Shown piece after piece: positions 10,571 through 23,074 of a DNA stretch of 64,000 nt (positions are counted from its first letter, which is position 1; each line of letters starts with the position of its first letter). The position numbers and the translations under genes were made by a program. The notes beneath the pieces are model-generated. The model was not told the DNA's origin and made no database searches. It saw nothing but the letters and a program-made list of their open reading frames with translations. The stretch lies in contig ARYC01000756.1 in the NCBI GenBank assembly GCA_000711775.1, positions 62,001-126,000 of the forward strand, written 5' to 3'. This stretch comes from Oxytricha trifallax (Eukaryota; Ciliophora; Spirotrichea; Sporadotrichida; Oxytrichidae).

Positions 10571-11968
10571 GTTTTCTGATAGTGGAGACTCAATTTTTTA
10601 CTTTTGTTATGCTTTTTAATTTTCCCCATATAATTAGTTGTATCACTTATATTAGAGACTTGCTAAATAGTATATCGTGTTGCTATATTTAACTTTAAAT
10701 TAGGTGGAAAAGGAATCTGTATTAAATATTTTTAGTAACTTAAGATAAAGTGACTTTTAGAGTATCAACTATTCGATAAGTATTATAAATTTGTTTATTA
10801 ATATACTATTGCTAAAATACAAAAGAATAGGAAATTATACAAATCAAAAATACAAAAAAAACTGCCGTATACTTTAAAGTTTAAATATATTTACAATTAA
10901 TTGCTTAAAATGTCTAAAAACGAGAGCATTTGTATGAATATTATTTATAATTCACTAACTGTTCCCTATTTATTTTTATGTGCATTTTTATTTATATAGT
11001 TTTTTCTAAAATCTTTCTATTTGAGCGGAGCTTGTACGTAAAATAATTTTCGAATGTACTATGTGATGTATTTATTACCAGCGCGTTATATGCATTCAAT
11101 GTTCTTCTTCTTATAAATCCCTTTAATTTTTATGTATTCCCTTTAGTACTTAAATTCAGTAGTTATTTTATCTTTATTTATCAAAGATTAGGTTTAATTT
11201 GTATCTAAAAACAAAAAAGTAAGTAAATTTAATGGAAATAGAGTATGAAAAACGATTATAAAACCTTACTTTACTTTAAAATGCTATAATTTCTTTAGAT
11301 GGACAAGATCCATTTTTATTTCTAATAATGTAATTAATGTCTGTTTTTATTTATGATAATGATAATTTTTGATTTTCATAAAATTCATATACAATAATAT
11401 ATTTATTGAATCAAAAAATTCTAAAACTCTAAGAAAGTCTCGGAAACTATAACAAACTCTAAGAACTTTTTTTATTTAACTTAATTTAAAATACAGTAAA
11501 AAATATAAATTAATTGAAAATTTCTAAAATTAAACTTTTACAAGGTCTCTCAAAATATAATACTTTATTAGTTAAAGACTTTTCTATTAAGCTTTCGATT
11601 TTATGATAAATAAATTTACTATGACTTTGATATAACCCAACTTTGAAAATTGCATAGGGCTTAAAGCACCTGTCATTCTTATTTTTAAACAAGCTCATTA
11701 ACACTATTAAATTTATAGTTTTTTTTTTATAAAAGCTGTAATTGTAATATTTTAGAAATCTTTCAGGGGCATTTTTTCATGATTATATGGTGAAATTTTG
11801 CCCAAAAGGAGAAAATGTGATAAAAATCATTAAAATACTTGGTTTTTTGGACTTATAATATTATCACAAAATTTAAAAAAGCTATTGTGTAAAATTAAAA
11901 ATTTTAGTTATTCAGTTAAATAATTTTAGTTTGATAAATATTTCCTCAAACCTCAAAAGTAATGTCAC
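10571..11968. other. A+T-rich spacer with short repeats
   Basis: No gene. It contains a repeat motif from about 10803 (shared with about 9657 and 57025), a run of AACTCTAAG-like repeats at 11421-11466 that resembles repeats at 12857, 25411 and 41338, and a hairpin at 11768-11802. Confidence 0.5.
11768..11802. repeat. Imperfect hairpin resembling the one at 16076
   Basis: GGCATTTTTTCATGATTATA, then TGGTGAAATTTTGCC. The two halves are roughly complementary, and the sequence resembles 16076-16108 in the same orientation. The pair brackets the 22-kDa-like, transposase and MT-A70-like genes. Confidence 0.5.
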
Positions 11969-12786
11969 TCATATCATAAAATTATTATTCTATTAATTAG
12001 GCTATTAATTTAAAAGGTTGCCTTCTTAATCAATGACTCCACCATCGTGCAGTTGCATCACTAGCTGCTTATAGTTGACTAATTCGTCAATTTAGCCCCT
12101 TAAATCATTCATTTCATCCCTCACCCTTTGATTTTGTTCCATAAATTTAAGTTTTGACTTAGTGCCAATATTTGGACCAGACTTCTATTCTTCAATATCA
12201 ACTTGCCTGGCTTTTCTTTTTGTACTCTGTTTTAATAAGAAGGCAGATCGTCCCTTGTTAACTAAAGTTTAGATAAATATTAAATTGGACTTACCACTGT
12301 AGCTTATTGAATTGTTGAGGGCATCTAGGAATTAGGACTTCATGTGTACAATGTTATTCTGTGAATTATCAAGTCTTACTCTCCTTTATTCCTTAGCCCT
12401 CTAAATCATGTGGTTGATCCCTTCTGTGTCTAAAGTCAGCAGAATATCAGTAATCCATTTCTTGTCTAAATGGAGCAAGTTCATTTAGTCGGGTAAGTAC
12501 TTCAATATTGAGGGCTTGTCTTCAGCATAAGAGAGGAAATTATCTGCTGTCAGTCCCTCGATCTGAGGAATTGCTGAATGTATTACATCGCTTCTTTTCA
12601 AAAAAACTATAACAAAGTCTAACAAAAAACAGTACCTCTTTCTACCCTGTTAGAATGCTTCTGAAAAAGTAAATATTTGGGCAAGTATGCCCCACACTCC
12701 TAAGTCAGGAAATCGTAGAGTTCTTTTTTTTAACCTATCTTCGATCTGAACTCACTCACATGGACACCCTACAAATTTTTGTTCAT
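11969..12786 (-). pseudogene. 22-kDa-like element protein, copy 2a
   Basis: Starts MNKNLQGVHVSEFRSKIG and contains KKELYDFLTQECGAYLP, then IEGLTADNF ... ILKYLPDQ ... DKKWITDILLTLDTEG and a basic/coiled tail ending NNNFMI before TGA. The same layout occurs at 30.6-31.4 and 40.0-40.9 kb, and more distantly in the TBE 22-kDa-type genes (YLP, FLR.IL..EK, shared spacing), so this looks like a diverged member of that family. A 29-nt GTACTG...TATAG intron at 12607-12635 sits at the same codon as in the other two copies. A small deletion with frame change in the N-terminal part and one extra T after the intron suggest mild decay. Divergent from the transposase. Confidence 0.8.
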
Positions 12787-12973
12787 GTTGACTTATTAGA
12801 CATTGATATTTTTAATATTTATAAATATAATTAGTATACTAGTTAAAAATATTAATTTGTGAGAGTTTGTGAGAGTTTTAATTTTAATTAAGGCTATATT
12901 TAATTTATTTACAAAGTGCTTATTCTATATAGCAATAAGTATAATATAAACTTAATAGAAATCATAGAAATTT
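12787..12973. promoter_or_regulatory. Divergent promoter region between 22-kDa-like gene and transposase
   Basis: The 187-bp A+T-rich gap lies between two start codons that point apart. It contains a direct repeat of TTTGTGAGAG at 12857-12876. A shared promoter is inferred from the layout only. Confidence 0.4.
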
Positions 12974-14579
12974 ATGGAGTCGAGAAATTTATAAAATTCA
13001 AAATAGTCTGATATTAGAGACTTTTTGCACTAAGGTCATTGGCGAAGACCATCATCAGAAGAGGAAGGAGAGGAAGATGAGGTTTCAGAGTAGAATACCT
13101 TGAAAAATGATAATTCATCATATGAATTATTTTATTGTAAAACAACTTGCTTGATTGCTCTAGGACAGCTTGTAATAGATGATTAAAAATTAATTTCTCT
13201 TACAAACTCTCAAATCCACAGATTAGAGGCTAGAGTATTGCTAAATATCGAAAACAAAATAATATTCAATACCTAAATAATTGATCCTCGGAGGCTTATT
13301 AGTTTTATAGAGGGGGGGGCGAAAGATTAACTAAATGCCTTAAGTGAAGAGTTGATTAAGACTACATTACTGCAAATAGAAAAGCTAAGCTAAAGCAGGT
13401 TTATTAAATTAAAATAAAGAAATTTTAAATAATAAGAAAAAATTACAAAGTAAGTCCACTCGTTAACTTGAGTGCAGATATCTTATTACAAGAAGATGAC
13501 CATAATGTAAGAAAATTAAACTATAATATTTAATCTCCTTATTTTAATAATAGAGTTGCAGACATTCGAAAACATAATGCAGATCCACAAAGTGCAGCAA
13601 GGATCACGATAGGCTTATCAGGAAATTATATTATATTTATGGGTGCACAAAAAATCAATTAATGAAAAGATTTAAAATAAATATCTCCAATGTCAACATG
13701 GCGATTGGTATATGAAAAAATAAGACAATATAAAAAAGCAAAGTTATTTAACATGAGAAAATATTCTAAATCAGATTATTTTAAAATGCTATTTGTCAAA
13801 TGTAACAAAGTTTACAATAATTAATTTCAGCCAAATAAATACATGATTATTTGATTGTAAAGTTATGTCTATAGGTCCCGCTATAAAGAATTAGAAAGCT
13901 TATAAGAAAAGATATAGGATTTACTTACAAGAAGGTTTATCACATTAATAAAAGATGAAACAGTCTCGAATGCTTGAAGCAGAGGTAAATTGCAGCAAGT
14001 TATTATGTTTACTACATGAATAAAAACAAGTTAATAATAAATATTGATGAGAGTGGCATGCAAAGCTAAAGCTATTTAAAAAGGCCTAGAGTTAGAAAGG
14101 TACCAGGAACTACAATGATTAGTTAGATACTATGGAATAAACATAATTGCAGCTGGGTTTAGTGATGCCAGAATTTTGTATACTTTGAGTATTGGGAAGA
14201 ATAATACGACAACGTTCGTTTATTTTCTACTCTAAATCATTTATTACCTAGACTAAATTATAAAGAATGGAGAATGAATGCCGTATTTTTACTCGATAAT
14301 GCTACTTACCACAAGAGTGTAGTTAATTTGTAAAAATTAAGGCTCTATCAAATTTCTGTATTATATTTGGGACCATATTAATTCACAAAGGCTCCCATCG
14401 AGAAACATTTTGCTGTCATTAAGAAAGATTAGAATCCTATAACACAATCTTTAAACAAGGAAGAATTTGTGAAAAATTTATCAAAAATTATCCAAAGCTA
14501 AGATTTTTCTTGGATAAGAAATTGCTTTTATAGTTGCCTTTCATATATAAAAGGAGCAATATTGCAAAATAAAATTTGA
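12974..14579 (+). pseudogene. Second-family DDE transposase, copy B1
   Basis: Tc1/mariner-like transposase. The N-terminal 150 or so residues are clean (MESRNLQNSKQSDIRDF, acidic patch, then a helical region). The catalytic parts are first Asp in IINIDESGMQSQSYL near 14047, second Asp in FLLDNATYHKS near 14293, and Glu in APIEKHFAVIK near 14390, followed by YLGP-type and FSWIRNCFYS motifs. The motif LGFTYKKVYHI before the first Asp is a typical helix-turn-helix remnant. Several frame changes lie between the N-terminal and catalytic parts, so the copy is broken. Related copies are at 28973-30413 and 38240-39880. The family differs from the TBE 42-kDa type (LDNATYH against VDNLSVHK). Confidence 0.85.
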
Positions 14580-14814
14580 AATTTAACCTATAAAGAATAC
14601 ACATTTTTAAGAAAATAGAATGAAATTTAATTATAATCTAAAAATTTTTGAAAGTAAAAAAGTTGTAAGATTTTTATATTTAAACATTTTAAATCAAACT
14701 AAACCAAAACTCTTATAAACTTTAAGTAATTGGGAAATTTTGGTTATATCATAGATAAATAAGTAATAATTATTGTAAATTTAAATAGTTAAAAATTATT
14801 TATTTAATTAAATT

Positions 14815-15932
14815 TCAGTATAATTCCTTTAATTTCATCTCCTAATCTCCTTTGAATTCGTTGCCAATATGGACTGTGAAAGCTTTATTGGGGTCTAATC
14901 TTGTGAATATTTCTAGTTTATACTACCCCTGAAAATCCTGATCAATAATAATATATTTAAATTCTTGGGGTTTCTTAGAATGATTAGTTCTCTTTGCCAA
15001 AATTTCTCCTAGAATATTATCTAATATAGCTTAGTTATAATAGCCTTTCACACCAAAGATGCAATACATTCTTGAGTATTCAGGCGTTTTACTGTTGATC
15101 AAGTTTAATTTTGAAGTTAGTATGACCAATACCAGAGTTTTAATAATTGCATAGCCATTCTCTCTCAGGTGATTTATTCCTTCTTTTTGGGTATTGTAAA
15201 GTGTCCAAAAGAATATCATTCCTTGCTGTTGCACTTGTGTTAGGGGTATTTGTTCTAATCTGTGATTAGGAAGATATGAGTATGGAGTCGACTTTTCACC
15301 TTTCCATTGGTTGTCTTCAATAACTAAAGAAAATAGTGCGCCTGTTAAACTTATCATCGTTTTGTTTATATTTTGCCAAAAATCATCATTTCTAACATCC
15401 ACGCTTTGCTTGATTGGGTTTCCTTAAGACATGTTTTCTCTATAATAATCCTACCATTTTCTGCAAATGTACCCACCTTAAACCTCATAAAGGTATTTTG
15501 GAATTTTTGGCGCTGTTACGTTGGGGTCTTTGTCATGCTTTAAAACTTTCATGGATTAGTAATTGCATGCTTCAAGCTGTTTTTAATCGATTAAAAACGA
15601 GGTTCCTGGTATTTTAGTTTTTGTCAACGAGCTTACATTTTTTCATATGTCTTGAGCAATGATCTTTTTTTTATATATTTTATGGCATCCTATGCATTCA
15701 AGCTTCTGTAGTAGTTCTTCAGCTCATTGATTCTATGAAGTTTTCTGCATTAGTTTTCATTACTCAAGTGATTTGCCCTCGTCTTGAAGCTCTTTAAAGT
15801 ATTTTCACAGTAATTGCAGAAGAAATCTTGAATTTAACCTGGTCCATAATTAGCTAACTTGCTTAGCTCATTGAGAAGTATCTGCTATTCTTTGCTAATT
15901 TACTGAATTATTGAGAAAAAAAAATTGTTTAT
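14815..15932 (-). pseudogene. MT-A70-like protein with N-terminal zinc finger, catalytic motif lost (copy 2a)
   Basis: From the N-terminus: INNFFFSIIQQIS (an ATA codon stands where related copies have ATG), a zinc-finger-like stretch DFFCNYCENTLKSF then NHLSNENQCRKLH, a linker, and an MT-A70-like domain. The family order is visible: FSLVIEDNQW at the DPPW position, then SYLPNHRLEQIPLTQ, GMIFFWT, ENGYAIIKTLVLV, EYSRMYCIFGVKG, and YKLEIFTRLDP then IGNEF near the end. The catalytic DPPW is replaced by DNQW, so S-adenosylmethionine-dependent methylation is unlikely, as in MTA9 or METTL14. One frame change separates the zinc finger from the rest; the C-terminal two thirds form one clean frame ending at TGA. 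Convergent with the transposase. Confidence 0.75.
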
Positions 15933-16075
15933 ATTATTTTTGTCAAATGCGAAGAGTACTTAAAGCACATCAAAAGTTTTGAATATTTAGAACTAGAATA
16001 TTTGTTTTTGCGATAAATTTAGAAAAGCAGAAGAGCTCTCCAATCGCAGAGTTTAAATTACTTTAAATTTATAAA

Positions 16076-16108
16076 GGCATTTTCACCATTACATGGTGAA
16101 GTTTTGCC
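16076..16108. repeat. Hairpin GGCATTTTCACCAT...ATGGTGAAGTTTTGCC
   Basis: Near-perfect inverted repeat (TTCACCAT against ATGGTGAA, flanked by GGCA and TGCC). It resembles 11768-11802. It could be an element terminus or a transcription terminator downstream of the flanking genes. Confidence 0.5.
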
Positions 16109-18559
16109 CTCAACAGTAAATTAAAATTTTCTCCAAAATTTATCCATCAACCCTGTATCAAAAAGTTTTGAGACGAAGTTTATATAGATGCTCCTCACGA
16201 TGTTAAATATGTTATCTATGTAATAAATACTGCTTTCCTCTGATATTAGTATAATTTTCGTATAGTTATAGAAGAAAAGCTTTAGACGATTTAGAATTAG
16301 TATAGTTAATTATTAGAATATTAACTCAGTAATAGATAGAATTATTCTTCCTAGTTTACCTCATACACAACATAACATTCATAATTTGTTTTAAGTAGTG
16401 TATGATTGGTTAATGATTATAATAAATTAAAACTTTCTAATGGCCTGATATACGAATTTCTTGATCAAAGAGTGGAATTCAAGAAAAATAATGAAGCTTC
16501 ACTTGGGGAAAATAATCATTCTGTACAGCTTGATCAGAAAGGGCAATTGTAAGTAATATCTCAACTCAGAAGAATTAAAAATGAAGAACTTTTATAACAA
16601 ATGCTCAAGGTGAGAATAATTAGTTCAAAATAGGAAAATCATTTGCCCAATTCTTCGTATCTATTCAGGGAAGTACTGAACCATAAGTATGCCCTTGACT
16701 AGTCATAAATTTCTCTTCTGATTTCTATGAAGAATACAAATAAGTATATCACTAATATATGCAAACAAATTTGGTTATAAATAATAAGCATTTAATCGCT
16801 CAGATTGAAAATTACATAGAGTGTTTCTTAATCAGTTATCTGTTAAATTTCAATTGTTGTCATGTATATATTATCATGCCTATGTCTTAAACTTTTCCAT
16901 CCAATGTATTGTTCATCTTTCTTCTCTCCCCTCTAAGTATCTTGTTATAAATTCTCATCTCAGCTTCAAGAAATTTAGTATGTTTAATTAAACCAAAATG
17001 AACAAAATCTTAGCACATAGTTGAAGCAATTTCTATTATAAATAAGAGTATCATTAAGTTTAGTAATCAGTGAATCCCATAATTTAATAGTTTTCCTCAA
17101 CTTTTAGGTATTTACTAATCCAAAAAGACTTCTTATTTCACAACGATGAGCTAACCACTTATCCCTTATTTAAGTAGGTTATTTCTTTATTATGAGTAAA
17201 TTGACAACCATTTGGTTACATTGTTAATCATTCGCGAAAAGTATTAATTAAATACTCATTAAAAAATATAATTTTGAATAGTTTTGAATTATTAGCCTCT
17301 CTACTCTTTGATTTTGGTTTGAAATTAGTGAAGTTACTTATAATTGCCAGTGAATGAGTTTATAATAAAAATAAGTCAAAAATAATATTTTATAATTAAT
17401 GTTAATAATTTATACAAGTAATATGCGGACTAATGTTTAAATAATAATCTTATCAACTTTCAAAATAATGAATAATATCAATAATTATTATTTAACTAAA
17501 CATAATAAAAGCTATATAGAGCAGATTAATAATTATTATACAAAAATATATTTATAAGATATGCTAACATGAGCAATAAAAATGAAAGTATGTTTCTATA
17601 AAAGTTAATAATAATAAGCGTGGTTGTTGCAAGTAATTTCTATTACTAATGTAGTTTGTTTAATTGATATTTATAATAACTTTAATTCTCGATTACTAAT
17701 ATGTAGCTTTTTGGGATATTTACAATTTTGTGCTTTTTTCTATCATAGAATATCTATGGGCATATCAACTTATAAATTGTTAATTTATTTATAAATCAAT
17801 AAGGTTAAAGCGAAAACATTTTAAATATTGATCTACTATTAAGATTTATGCAGCGAAGCACCAATATTACATTGAAATTCAACTAAACTAAGGAATTTAT
17901 AATGATCAGAATTTTAATTCTATTATAATTTCAATTATTATACTTATTAAAATTTTAAGCAATATTAATTTACAAAAAGTTTTATGTATTTATCAACCAA
18001 CTAAATTACTATATTCGAAATAATATTAATATTCATCAAATCTTTGTAAATTCTCTATGATTTATTATTACAATCTTGATGATTTTTGTGTGGTATGTAA
18101 ACACTCTACATCAATAAAATAGCACATAATATAATGTTACTAAACATCACACCTTAACTATAATTAGTACTACATTTCTCTAAAAAATTAAAATATAATA
18201 ACTGATTCTAATTATTTATCGAAATATTCTAAATTTTGTATCAAAAGTTTAGTGATTCCTATGTAGAAGCACTTGGGTGACTACATAATTGATTAAATGA
18301 AAAATATGAATGTGATAAGATAATTGTAGAAGTCTTATTTTATATACTTAATTTTCATTTTTAATAGTTAATTTATCTATTATTTAAAAAAAAATGATTA
18401 TACGGGGAATCTAACCAACAGTCTTAAATTAACTATGTAATAAGATATTTAAATTTGTCTAAATTCATAGTTTTATTCTCTTTAATCTTTATTAAATATA
18501 CTTGAAATAGTTAATAAAGTTATTTCAAGACTTACTAATGTTTGTTAGAGAATTTATTG
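16109..18559. other. A+T-rich region with one long open frame
   Basis: A plus-strand frame without TGA runs from about 16403 to 17149. Its first half reads like protein (NGLIYEFLDQRVEFKKNN and onward); the second half is hydrophobic and biased. With TGA as the only stop, runs of this length occur by chance, and no homologue is present in the window. The rest is A+T-rich with no feature seen. Confidence 0.35.
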
Positions 18560-19260
18560 ATAATACAAAAGAAAATATTATAAAATAAAAGAAAAAACTT
18601 AACGGAATTCCTCTAGATAAAAGCAGAAAAGTTAATGAGATTTTTGAGAGTCAACAATGTGATAACAATAAAATTCGTTTTAAAAAAATCATTGGCAAAT
18701 TTATGAGGTTCTAAAAGCATTATAAACATGTGTGTGCTTTTATAATATGCTAGATGACAGTGGCTTGTTAAATAAGAGGGTTAAGAAATTACTAACGGCA
18801 AAGACTGACATTTTAATTTTATTATTAAATCACTTGCTTGCTAAAAATACTCTTTTAGATTATATAACATTATTTGGGTTAAAAAGTTGCGTAGATGTAA
18901 TAAGCTACATTAAAGTAAAATAGATTTAGATAATTTAAATAGGAAGTGCGGAATTTAGTGGTTCTAAAATTTCATAATAATTGCACCTAGAATTTCTGAT
19001 AATCACTAACCTAGAATTCATTTTGCAGAGTAATCGCAATCTAAACCTTGAAATAACAGCAATTACATTAGATGATTATCTTCTTCCTTATATGGAGCCA
19101 GATCATTTAGAAATGCTAATCAATAGTTATCATAATCATGCCACTTTGAATACTATATAAAAATTGGTTCTTAAAGCAAGGAACTTGATGCCTCTTAGGT
19201 TCTTTCTCTGCTGGTCTATTTAAAAAACACTTAACTTTTAATGTTTATTCCCTAATATAT
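18560..19260 (+). other. Candidate coding segment of unknown function
   Basis: Protein-like stretches: KKKLNGIPLDKSRKVNEIFE, then in another frame NMLDDSGLLNKRVKKLLTAK, and after a possible GT...AG gap ending TTTTGCAG near 19028, LEITAITLDDYLLPYMEP and onward. The composition is less A+T-rich than the surroundings. It could be a macronuclear-destined gene or an old transposon gene. I do not recognise it. Confidence 0.35.
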
Positions 19261-20109
19261 TTATTAAATAATACATTCTTGTAATAAATTAAAATTCTCA
19301 AGTATCTGAGATAGAGACTTTTTCTAATAAAACAATTTAGAGTTAACCGTTGGTTTCTTAGGCCATAGTATTCATTCATGAGCATTGAGGATTAAAGCTG
19401 AATCATGCTCAAACTTCTGCTTTATAAATTATATAAAATTATTAATACATACTAAACTATGCAGATTTTAACATATGGCATTCAAATTCTTATTAATAAT
19501 TTATTTTTCAGTGTATTATGTTTGTATTTATGACATTTTATGGAGACTTAAGATATGTTAGTCATATTAGAGGCGATCACATTTTAATTAAATCAGGAAT
19601 AGTAGTATTCACTTTATTTGTTTTTTGAACTTTTAGAAATTGGTATTTGAATAGCTGTAATTATAAGTGGTTAGAGATTTAATTAGTTACATCGAGGCAT
19701 TATTGTCAGATTGCTAGAGTTTACTTTAGATTTAAAGTCATTGGTCTTAAATAGTTTATTAATAGGTCACAATATCAAATTATACATTATTGGATAAAAC
19801 AAAAGAAAATGAAAAAAGAATGTATTAAAGACAGATTGATTTAATTTTAAAAAGGACTATGAATAAAAATTCAATATTAAAAGAAGAAAAACAAAAGATT
19901 TCTCATAACAAAAATATGAGAGGAAAAACAATGAAAAACTGCATAATCAAATGATATTACACAATAATTATTTTTATAAAAATTGCATAATATATATAAT
20001 TATTATTGCTATTGTTATTATAGGTAAGGATTTCAAACAGATATTTATGAATATGCATTTAATCTGTGATTAAACTAAAAAATATTTGGCATCTGTACAA
20101 TTAAACGAA
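19261..20109. other. A+T-rich spacer
   Basis: No gene or repeat recognised. Confidence 0.5.
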
Positions 20110-20119
20110 AGAGTAAAAA

Positions 20120-20410
20120 AAAGATTTTAATGGTTTGCACGCTAACTAATCATGCAAGGAAGATGCACCCAAGGACCACTCTAGCAAAACCCTCACTCAG
20201 GCTGAATGAGGGTCCGAAAAGGCTAGTCAAAGTGTAGGAAGAGATGTCAAGGGACAAGACCCCCCAAGATCACCCTATCAGTGGCATATAGGTTCAAACG
20301 GTTAAAGTCGCTACCTTAGCTGAAGAAGTACAATACACAAAGGACGCAAAAGACATGCATTTCAGGCAATAAGCATCACCTCAAGGAATGATTCAAACTA
20401 CCAAATATAT
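20120..20410. other. GC-rich island 1
   Basis: About 290 bp of nearly balanced base composition in an otherwise very A+T-rich region, with sharp edges. No protein of useful length, and no tRNA or rRNA that I can recognise, although GGTTCAAAC near 20292 resembles a polymerase III B box. It may be an RNA gene, a SINE or a foreign insert. Confidence 0.6.
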
Positions 20411-21754
20411 ATACTATCAATAATATTAATAATAACAGCAATAAGAATAATAATTATATATTTTATACTAGATATCTATATTTTTAGTTTTTATATCAAC
20501 TTTACCTTTGAATATTTATCATCATTTTGTTACAATTATTTAATAATTTTTAAAAATATACTAATTAACTAGTAATTTTAAAGAAATTAGAAATCAGATT
20601 GAAGTAATTTGCAGTTATTAAAAGGTAAGTTTAAAATTGAAGAATTAAAGTGCAATTAATTTATTTTGCTTTTTTAAGGAAATAGTTATTCAATTAAACT
20701 ATTTTATAATTATGATGAGGATTTTTAAAAAGGGATTAATCAAATATATTTATTATCGAATTACATTATTAGTGAAAGGTTATTTAATAATAGATTTATC
20801 GATTCTAAAATTATGTCACACTTTCATTATCTATTTAATAATCATGTTCCTTACAAACAATAATAATTTATTTTATCAAAATCAAGACAATTAGTCTAAT
20901 TTTATTAATAAGTTATTCGATTATCTCTAGAATTTAAAACACTGTAAGTATCATTTTGTGATATATTTTATTATATATTCGCAAAAATTTATGATTCTTA
21001 TTTCATACTTAATGTTAGTCTTTTGGATTAATTTAATATTTATTTTTACATTTTTTTCATTTTATAATATTTTGTGATGCCACATATTATGTTACATTAG
21101 CTTTTGTGAATTATAATTTTTTCTTTTTTCTTAATAAATTTATTATAAAAATTATTTCTCTTATTAAAAATATTATTTCCATTTTTTAAATATAATTAAA
21201 CAATTTTATTTCTTAAAATAAAATTTCATCCTTAATATTTATTTTATAAATGCAATAAATAAATTATGTTCTAATAAAATTTTAATATTTATCTATAATA
21301 ATTATATACTAATATTTAGCTTTATATATTTTAATTATATATAGATTTCAACAGCAGATACAAATTTAATTTAATTGTAACTTATATCAAATTTATGACA
21401 ATATTTTGAATTAACGTTATCCTGTGAATATAATAAAAATTAATTCACTATTCTGCAAATATAACCGACAGAATTTTTTATTATTAATTTTTAATTTAAA
21501 TAACAGTATATATTTTTAATATAAAAATGTTAGAATGGTAGCATACTAATAATAATTATGTAAAAAATAGAAAAGTATCATTACTAAACATTATATTTGT
21601 CTATATTTATATTTAATAAAAAATTGAATTAGTTATAATTTTAAAAATATATTTATACGTGTTCTTATTGCTATTTTTGCTTTTAAAGTTTATGTATAAA
21701 AATATTTAAGTAATATAAATTTTATTTATGAACTCTTATTAAATCTAAAATACT
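20411..21754. other. Extremely A+T-rich spacer
   Basis: Almost only A and T between the two GC-rich islands. Nothing supported. Confidence 0.5.
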
Positions 21755-22270
21755 GGTAGGCAGGGGGTTGCTGGGTTCACCGCTTTAGGGGCCAGTCGGC
21801 GGGGTTCATTCTGTCAGATCTTAGACTCCTCGAGTCGTCTGCACGCTAAGGATTTCCCTGCATCAGATGAGCCACCTGGCGTGAGTTCAGCTTCCTAGGT
21901 AATAGGGAGCAGGATGAAGGTGGTGCTCAACCTTCAAAAGTGAGACGATGAGAACCATAGAAGCCAACGATAATGATTTTTCTCCCACACCAGGTCGGGT
22001 TAATGAGGCTACCACAGCGAAAGGACAGAGACTACTATCTCAGCAGCGGTGGAACCTGGTAAGCGTTTTCTCCAGACTCCCCTTTAATTGTTTACAGGAA
22101 GCAGATCTCTGCGAGCTCTGCGGGGGATACTCCTAGTTCGCTAGGCTCTTATCTCGTATGCATCTTGATTACAGGGAGATGTGGAATGGGGGGCGAGGTG
22201 GTTATTTGGAGTTTTTCTAGTTCACGACTTGCCACTTCAACTCACTTCAGATACTTCTACGTGACGACTA
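21755..22270. other. GC-rich island 2
   Basis: About 510 bp, roughly half G+C, with abrupt edges (from GGTAGGCAGGGGGTTGCTGG to about CTACGTGACGAC). Short open runs exist, but none resembles a known protein. It shares GCACGCTAA with island 1. I considered rRNA, SRP RNA and RNase P RNA and could not match conserved cores. Identity unknown. Confidence 0.6.
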
Positions 22271-23074
22271 AAATTGATGGTTTGATTTTAGTATTAAACA
22301 GTGAATTGATAAATATTAATTTTGAGTATAACTCGTTAATCATCATCTAAAATACTTTTATATAACATATTAAAAATTACTATTATTTTCAATTCTTGAT
22401 TTTTATTATTTTTAGGTTCTATCCCTTATATTACTTTCATTTTTCTACTACTATAAAATAAACCTTGGGGCAACTACATTAGTGGGCTCTGATAAAGTTG
22501 AAGGCGAAGGACATAGCCCCCAGAAAAAAGCTAGCTGCAGAGCCTAGTTTTAAATTATTAAAAGGTGAGAGAATATGCATTATTAATGAAACTCTTTAGA
22601 TATGAAACTCTTTACGATATCTCATACAGAGTTCTGAAACTTTCATTACATTCTATAATAAACTTAAACACTTGATCTCAATTGATGCCTGAATTAAATC
22701 TACCGATTAAAATTTCAAAATCATATGAACTCCAATTTCAAAAATTGAAAAATTGAATTTACAGCAACCACTGCACTACTGGAGACAGAGAAGATTCCAT
22801 CAGGAAGAATCTTAAATAAAAGTTAGGGACCTAAGGTAGGCTGCCAGAAATCAATTGAGGCATAAAGACATTTAATATACAATACGTAATCAACTAATCA
22901 AAGGAATAAACAAATATAATGAATAGAAGAAGAAATAAAAGTGATAATGAAAATATATGTATATAAGATAATAATAAAGTTAATAAGGAAAAATAATATT
23001 ACAAAACAGTTATATCAAATCACTCTATTTTAAAATAGAGGAAATATATAAAACAGCCACAATTTTAATTTTAA
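22271..23074. other. Mixed-composition spacer
   Basis: Two short stretches of higher G+C (about 22465-22545 and 22765-22870) in A+T-rich DNA, perhaps parts of the same structure as the two islands. No gene recognised. Confidence 0.4.

Larger units (their letters stand above)
8540..16108. mobile_element. Second-family C4A4 transposon, copy 2a
   Basis: The left end is the C4A4 motif at 8540-8554. Then follow a coiled-coil gene (minus), a 22-kDa-like gene (minus), a DDE transposase (plus) and an MT-A70-like gene (minus). The divergent transposase/22-kDa-like pair is repeated at 29-31 kb and 38-41 kb, and the coiled-coil gene beside a C4A4 end is repeated at 41.6-43.1 kb. No second C4A4 end was found; the right limit given is a hairpin at 16076-16108 that resembles one at 11768. 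The right limit is therefore uncertain, and 9593-10240 and 10800-11400 may be later insertions. Confidence 0.6.

Noticed and set aside
16403-17149. Long open frame called as a gene
   Set aside because: With one stop codon such runs are expected by chance in 64 kb; its second half has unlikely protein composition.
21755-22270. rRNA or SRP RNA identity for the GC-rich island
   Set aside because: No conserved core segments could be recognised in either strand.
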